Shown here: positions 59,473 through 64,000 of the stretch, piece after piece
Numbering within the stretch: the stretch's first letter is position 1
Layout of the letters: every line of letters begins with the position of its first letter
Source: Desulfobacteraceae bacterium
Lineage (GTDB): Bacteria > Desulfobacterota > Desulfobacteria > Desulfobacterales > SURF-7
Reading direction: 5' to 3'
Assembly: GCA_003599865.1 (NCBI GenBank)
Contig: QZKS01000054.1
Coordinates: 28,245 to 92,244 of the forward strand
DNA length: 64,000 nucleotides
Position numbers and translations under genes: made by a program
The notes under the pieces: generated by a model
Told to the model about the DNA's origin: nothing
What the model saw: only the letters and a program-made list of their open reading frames with translations
Database searches by the model: none

Positions 59473-60102
59473 TTATTCCTTTTTAGGTTTGCCTGCTGTT
59501 TTTCTAAATTTTTCTGGTATATTTTTCCATATTGTATCTATTCTTGTGTTAGGCAAATTTCCAAGCTCCTTACTCACAGAATTAAGTTTGTCATTTAGCC
59601 CCTTCCTTGTAAGAACAAAACATTCTTTTTCTTTAGATTGTGAACCAATATATATTCCTATTTCCATAGCTGCGTTAATTGAAAGATCCCAAACTTTTTT
59701 TTCGTTTTTTAGTCGTCCATACTCTTGCAATTTTTTCCCAATATCTGTATTTTTATCTGTTTCAGATTGAAAATTTGTATTTTTTGAACGTATTTTTTTT
59801 TTGATTACTTCTAAATATGGATCAAGAACTAGTAGTTTTGAATAATAGTATTCATAATCATGCGTATCTCGCGAATTTTTTTTACCCTTTGGTTTCCGCT
59901 TAATCAAATCCTGTTCTTTTTGTAATAATTCATATTTCTTCATTTCCCCTATTTGCTCAAGTAAAAATAATGCTTTGGTATAAAGAGTTAATAAATCAGA
60001 TTCTGTAATTAATAGGTAATTATTGTCATCATATTCGCAAGCTATTCTAATTTTTTCCCTTATCTCATAAATATCAAGCATATCTTTATTTAAAGCATTC
60101 AT
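59473..60102 (-). CDS. Hypothetical helical protein
   Basis: 209 residues, charged and helical, with a basic middle (LIKRKPKGKKNSRD) and basic end (FRKTAGKPKKE). GGAGGG 9 nt before the ATG. Family not recognised. Position between integrase and rep suggests a mobility or replication accessory protein. Confidence 0.6.
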   Translation of the reverse strand: MNALNKDMLDIYEIREKIRIACEYDDNNYLLITESDLLTLYTKALFLLEQIGEMKKYELLQKEQDLIKRKPKGKKNSRDTHDYEYYYSKLLVLDPYLEVIKKKIRSKNTNFQSETDKNTDIGKKLQEYGRLKNEKKVWDLSINAAMEIGIYIGSQSKEKECFVLTRKGLNDKLNSVSKELGNLPNTRIDTIWKNIPEKFRKTAGKPKKE

Positions 60103-60756
60103 TATTTGATTCCCTCCTCATAGGATAAAACTAAACAGAAGATAAAGTATTCGTCCTTCACACCTTAATATCTAACCAGATAAATCCAGTGCTCTTGTTC
60201 TCCACCGTTAATACTAACCTTAAATGGTGCATTTCCCATATTATAAATTCAAAAATGACCAAAAGAATGTAGCTTAAACTCTTTTTATAGATTCAGCCTT
60301 TCTTATTAATTTTTTTTCGCCAGTTTCCTTTTCCATATGTCATTTTTTAAAAATATTTGACAGCATCTGAGGCCCCACGAAACGTAACCGGCATATTTCA
60401 ATAGCATATATCATTCATCTGCTCTTTGATTATTAGGGATTGTAAAACTTCTTTCAAGCTTTGTAATTCTGCTCTCGAATTTTTGTCTAATGTTTGGATT
60501 AAAAATACTATAAATTTTAGAATGACAATGAAAGAATAACAACAATTTTCCGCTTAGCTATCTGTATTTGGTGGATTTCTACCATCCTCTAATACACATC
60601 TAAAAACCCCAAAAATATTATTAAAATAATATCAATAATATTTCACCAGTTTTATTTATCACCCAATTCGTTATTTTAATTAATATCTGACACCGGTATC
60701 CGGCAACATAAAGTTAAAAAAATCAAGTTTTCTTTTTTATTAATTTCAGGTGTGAG
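60103..60756. other. Gap between divergent genes
   Basis: About 650 bp. It holds a degraded copy of the neighbouring terminator stem near 60600-60650 (AAAAACCCCAAAAATATTATT and a matching loose arm). No gene seen. Confidence 0.4.
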
Positions 60757-60825
60757 TTGACAACAGTATTCCCCACATATACTATTAACCATCGAGATTT
60801 AAAACTAAATCTGGGGAATACCTGT

Positions 60826-62004
60826 ATGAAAGGTGACATCTATACCCGTGAAAAATGCCCTGTTTGCTATGGTCGACTTGTCCATGACGAAAAGAGAAAT
60901 GGTTGTTTTTGTACCCATCATCCGCAGTGCAGTTCGACAAAATACTTTGTCCGGTTCGAAAAATTATTTAAGAATTTTCAAAACTATTTTGAAGCATACC
61001 AATTTTTACAGGGTCTTAGATTTAAGTTTAATGAGGGTACCTTTGACGCTAAAGACTATCGGAAAGATTCCCCAATGGGCTTTAGCACTTTGGCAGACCA
61101 ATATGTAAAGATGAAAGAGCAGGATGGATTAAGGTCTATCCAAAATATTAGGAATTATATGAAACTTGCTAAAAACTATTTTGGTCAGAAAAATGTTAAA
61201 GAATTCAAGCGTCCTGATATTCGTAATTTCTTATTTGGCTTAAACGTATCATCTAAAACTCGTCACAATTATATGTCCTGTCTTCATGATTTCTTCTATA
61301 ATCTATACAACGATGACATTATTTCAATTTCCCAAATACCCAATATGCCAAAAATAGAATTTGAATTAGAGTATCGTACGCTTACAGATTTAGAGACTCA
61401 AGAAAAAATAATAAGCAAGGTCAAAGAAATATCTTACAACACAAATCCAAAAATTTGGTTGGGGATTGATATGCTGTCTCTTTATACCAATATCCGGCCA
61501 AAGGATTTGTTAGGGATTACTGAGACAGACATTGATCTTGACTATGGGATTATCGAAATCCTCAGGCCTACTAAAAAAAGAAACAAGCTTAAGAAAGTTA
61601 TTATTCGGCTCGTTGAAGCTCATATCGATATTATTAAAGACATAAAAAAAAGATACCCAGCATTACCGCATATTTCATTTTTCCGGCATCATGGAGGTGT
61701 ATCTGGTTGTAATACAGGACAACCATTTGGTGAAAAGCTATTTTATAAATGGTGGAAAAAAGCTTGCGATGAATTAGGTATCAAGGGCTTAGATCTTTAT
61801 GGTGGGACACGGCACACAACCACAACTGCATTGGCTAAGGAGGTTGGGCGTGACGGTGCAAAGAAAGCAAGCCAGCATGGTACAAATAAGGCGTTTGAGC
61901 GATATTGCCAAGCCCATGATGATGAAACTTTTAAATTTGTTAAGATCGCTGAAAAGATGAAAAAGGGTAATGTTTTACAATTAAAAAGGAAGGCCGGGAG
62001 CTAA
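60826..62004 (+). CDS. int: Tyrosine-type integrase of the island
   Basis: 392 residues from MKGDIYTREKCPVC; GGGGAA stands 8 nt upstream. A TTG at 60757 is a longer option. A zinc-ribbon-like head (CPVC, CFC and a third cysteine after HHPQ) precedes the SAM-like core-binding domain and the catalytic domain. Catalytic residues are the arginine in TNIRPKDLLGI, GTRHTTTT, HGTNKAFERY with the nucleophilic tyrosine. It ends 77 bp before the tmRNA gene, the usual place for an island integrase. Confidence 0.9.
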   Translation: MKGDIYTREKCPVCYGRLVHDEKRNGCFCTHHPQCSSTKYFVRFEKLFKNFQNYFEAYQFLQGLRFKFNEGTFDAKDYRKDSPMGFSTLADQYVKMKEQDGLRSIQNIRNYMKLAKNYFGQKNVKEFKRPDIRNFLFGLNVSSKTRHNYMSCLHDFFYNLYNDDIISISQIPNMPKIEFELEYRTLTDLETQEKIISKVKEISYNTNPKIWLGIDMLSLYTNIRPKDLLGITETDIDLDYGIIEILRPTKKRNKLKKVIIRLVEAHIDIIKDIKKRYPALPHISFFRHHGGVSGCNTGQPFGEKLFYKWWKKACDELGIKGLDLYGGTRHTTTTALAKEVGRDGAKKASQHGTNKAFERYCQAHDDETFKFVKIAEKMKKGNVLQLKRKAGS

Positions 62005-62081
62005 AAACAGTTTGCACCATTTTTGCACCACTTTTTTGTGCAGTTAAAAACATATAAATGATTATAATTATAATAAATATA

Positions 62082-62108
62082 TGGTGGAGGCGGCGGGAGT
62101 CGAACCCG
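62082..62108. repeat. attR: 27-bp repeat at the tmRNA 3' end
   Basis: Identical to 42947-42973 and lies within the functional ssrA gene, so integration restored the tmRNA 3' end. Confidence 0.9.
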
Positions 62109-62434
62109 CGTCCGAAAATATTCCACAATGGTATCTACATGCTTATCCTGAAATTTGGAATTCGCCTTTTCAAGTCTCCCTCAGGCAGGATGCTTGAAAG
62201 GCTATCCTGTAATAGTCTTACCGATCAAGAAACAGGCGTCCTCGATCAGCCAGCCTGCGAATCGACGCCCATTCCAGGTCTGCAGGCAGGATCTGGATGG
62301 ACGTTGGCCTACTACGCGGCCAAGGCGTAATTATAATCGTCTGCGATTATGTTTAAAATCCACCTTTTTACGAGACGATGGGACTCGGCATGCAACCACA
62401 GCTTCTTTATCCCCGTCGAAGCCGTTTCGCCCCC
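62082..62434 (-). ncRNA. ssrA: Transfer-messenger RNA (tmRNA)
   Basis: 353 nt. The 5' end GGGGGCGAAACGGCTTCGAC and 3' end ...GGGTTCGACTCCCGCCGCC plus TCCACCA form the tRNA-like half. The tag reading frame lies at 62312-62344 and encodes ADDYNYALAA followed by TAG. With SmpB the RNA frees stalled ribosomes and marks the chain for proteolysis. Its 3' end is the attachment site of the island on its left. smpB lies immediately upstream. Confidence 0.95.
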
Positions 62435-62481
62435 ATATTGATTTTCCAAAGAACAAAAATGCGATGCATATTTTCGTCTAC

Positions 62482-62510
62482 AAGATATGAACTAAACCGC
62501 GGATTGTCAA
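62482..62510 (-). promoter_or_regulatory. Sigma-70 promoter of ssrA
   Basis: The minus strand has TTGACA, a 17-bp spacer and TATCTT. The predicted start leaves about 40 nt of leader that RNase P would remove. Confidence 0.65.
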
Positions 62511-62523
62511 GAGATTGCGGAAT

Positions 62524-62982
62524 CTAATAATTCTTTTTCATACGGTCAAGATCGCGTTTTGCTTCCCGCTGCTTGATCGATTCCCGTTTGTCAAAAGCCT
62601 TTTTTCCCCTGGCAAGGCCGATGGAAACCTTGGCTTTTCCGTTTTTGAAATACACGCGCAAGGGAATCAGGGCATACCCTTTTTCATTGGCTTTGGCATA
62701 CAGTTTCCGGATTTCCCGCTGATGGAGAAGAAGCTTCCTGATCCGAAGGGTTTCATGATTGTCATAATGGGCAAACGGATATTCCCCGATATGCATCTGA
62801 TATAGAAAAATCTCGCCGTCCCGGATCTTGGCATAGGCATCTTTGATATTGACGCTGCCTCCCCGGAGGGATTTGACTTCGGTTCCTTTCAGAACCATCC
62901 CGGCCTCATATTCATCATCAATAAAAAAATCGTGTCTGGCCTTACGATTTTCCGCTACGACTTTTATATGTTTTGAATCCAA
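62524..62982 (-). CDS. smpB: SsrA-binding protein SmpB
   Basis: 152 residues, OB-fold partner of tmRNA. Motifs include HIKVVAENRKARHDFFIDDEYEAG near the start, GTEVKSLRGG and NHETLRIRKLLLHQREI, with the basic tail KKAFDKRESIKQREAKRDLD. The start is a TTG at 62982 with GGAGG 6 nt upstream, better than the TTG at 63000 that overlaps that site. It is next to ssrA in the same direction. Confidence 0.95.
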   Translation of the reverse strand: MDSKHIKVVAENRKARHDFFIDDEYEAGMVLKGTEVKSLRGGSVNIKDAYAKIRDGEIFLYQMHIGEYPFAHYDNHETLRIRKLLLHQREIRKLYAKANEKGYALIPLRVYFKNGKAKVSIGLARGKKAFDKRESIKQREAKRDLDRMKKNY

Positions 62983-63132
62983 AAAAACCTCCGACTCCAA
63001 CGGTTTTAATTTGCATCGGAACCGTCTGAATCATGCCTGATGGCCTGGCAAACATGTTATTTTTTGTCATTCCGGAATTGTGATTTTTTTCAGGAATTCC
63101 GTTTTAAGGTGATGGATAAAAATGAATCCGAA

Positions 63133-64000
63133 CTATCTTCTTGCCGGAAGATATTCTCCGTAAACATCCTGAATCAGTGCGATCACGTCGCTTGTTGTGG
63201 GCTGCTTCAATACCTCCTCCAGGAACAGGTTCGAATCCTCCACTTTGAGCTTCCGGGCCATGTCCTTTATCCCTGGGATGGATTGCGGAACCATGCTCAG
63301 CTCATTCATTCCCAGTCCGAGAAGAACCGGCATATTGTAGGGATCTCCTGCCATTTCACCGCACATCAGGACGCTTACCCCTTCTTTTCTGCCGATATTG
63401 ACAACATGCTTTACCATGCGGATAACCGCCGGATGCAGGGTATGGTAAAGATGCGCCACTTTTCGGTTGCCCCTGTCGATTGCCAGAGAATACTGAACCA
63501 GATCATTGGTGCCGATGCTGAAAAAATCAACCTCTTTGGCCAGAATATCCGCCATGATCACCGCAGACGGGACCTCTATCATAATTCCCACTTTGATATC
63601 TTTCTGAAAATCGACGCCGGCCCTTTCCAGTTCTTCGGCTGATGCCTGCAACAATCGCTTTGCCTCCACAACCTCCTCAACGCTGGATATCATGGGAAAC
63701 ATGATCTTTGCATTGCCGTGCCGCGCAGCCCGCAAAATCGCCTTGAGCTGCTCCTTGAAAACATTGGGTTTTTTCAAACAAAACCGGATAGCCCTCAGGC
63801 CAAGTGCCGGGTTGGCTTCCTCTTCCGTGTTGTTCGCATAGGACAGCGCCTTGTCCCCGTTGATGTCCAGTGTCCGGATGACAACCGGTTTGGGCGCCAT
63901 CAGCTCGACCACCTCTCTGTATTGGTCGTACAATTCCTCCTGGCTGGGGAAGGATGACCGCCGCAGGTATAAAAATTCGGTTCGAAACAGTCCGACCCCG
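63133..64000 (-). CDS. ptsI: Phosphoenolpyruvate-protein phosphotransferase, PTS enzyme I (C-terminal part)
   Basis: Reads in from the right edge (GVGLFRTEFLYLRRSSFPSQ) and continues to the stop at 63133. PEP-binding domain signatures are visible: GLRAIRFCLKKP, MFPMISSVEEV, GIMIEVPSAVIMADILAK, FFSIGTNDLVQYSLAIDRG and VLMCGEMAGDP with the active cysteine. The N-terminal phosphohistidine domain is outside the window. In Desulfobacterota such enzyme I often serves regulatory rather than sugar-transport PTS. Confidence 0.93.
   Translation of the reverse strand, partial: GVGLFRTEFLYLRRSSFPSQEELYDQYREVVELMAPKPVVIRTLDINGDKALSYANNTEEEANPALGLRAIRFCLKKPNVFKEQLKAILRAARHGNAKIMFPMISSVEEVVEAKRLLQASAEELERAGVDFQKDIKVGIMIEVPSAVIMADILAKEVDFFSIGTNDLVQYSLAIDRGNRKVAHLYHTLHPAVIRMVKHVVNIGRKEGVSVLMCGEMAGDPYNMPVLLGLGMNELSMVPQSIPGIKDMARKLKVEDSNLFLEEVLKQPTTSDVIALIQDVYGEYLPARR

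Larger units (their letters stand above)
42947..62108. mobile_element. Integrative island in the tmRNA gene
   Basis: About 19.1 kb of AT-rich DNA bounded by 27-bp exact direct repeats of the ssrA 3' end. It carries a tyrosine recombinase at the right end, a Rep-like protein, a second short recombinase, an XRE regulator and varied cargo. No conjugation genes are visible, so it is an integrative or mobilisable island rather than a full conjugative element. Gene density is low and several long gaps have no gene. Confidence 0.88.

Noticed and set aside
62155..62490. Reading frames across the tmRNA gene
   Set aside because: The region is a clear tmRNA on the opposite strand.

Overview
The window looks like a chromosomal segment of an anaerobic, nitrogen-fixing member of the Desulfobacterota (former Deltaproteobacteria). 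Four things point that way: a nifH-nifI1 arrangement with a PII-like gene directly after nifH, a NifA/AmtB/GlnK nitrogen block, many sigma-54 enhancer-binding regulators, and a tmRNA tag (ADDYNYALAA) of delta-proteobacterial style. No 16S rRNA or other marker is present, so the genus is not called.

Positions 1-5.3 kb hold nitrogen fixation and ammonium control, all on the minus strand: nifI1 (cut by the window edge), nifH, nifA, amtB and glnK. nifH and glnK each have a well-spaced sigma-54 promoter, and each carries a pair of ACA-N4-TGT elements 127-134 bp further upstream. Positions 5.5-12.2 kb hold a TetR regulator, a RhlE-type helicase, three tandem small heat shock proteins and a GroEL without GroES, followed by a small exported protein. 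Positions 12.6-15.8 kb carry a three-gene set (lysine 2,3-aminomutase-like radical SAM enzyme, ATP-grasp ligase, acetyltransferase) that looks like a small-molecule pathway. Positions 15.8-25.6 kb hold a diadenylate cyclase fused to its YbbR regulator, a DUF2914 protein, a YitT membrane protein, a sigma-54 response regulator and sbcCD. Positions 25.7-30.6 kb hold a nitric-oxide detoxification unit (NorR divergent from hemerythrin, flavodiiron protein and a VOC protein) and a cation/calcium antiporter.

From 30.8 kb the window turns into accessory DNA. A complete Wadjet system (JetABCD) sits directly behind a Fic gene. It is followed by a decayed gene, a YjdF-like membrane protein, a DUF6880 protein and a second Fic module (XRE, mini RadC-like protein, Fic) ending in a cluster of 9-bp repeats.

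Positions 42947-62108 are an AT-rich integrative island inserted in the 3' end of the tmRNA gene. A 27-bp exact repeat of the tmRNA 3' end marks both ends. An integrase lies at the right end, and a Rep-like protein with 27-bp tandem repeats suggests an episomal stage. Cargo includes a 1307-residue nuclease-helicase with ten 66-residue repeats, a TPR-like membrane protein paired with an unusual CX9CX2C radical SAM enzyme, a zinc-motif membrane protein, a YedK/HMCES protein, a PH-domain membrane protein and an XRE regulator under a palindrome. To the right lie ssrA, smpB and the C-terminal part of PTS enzyme I.
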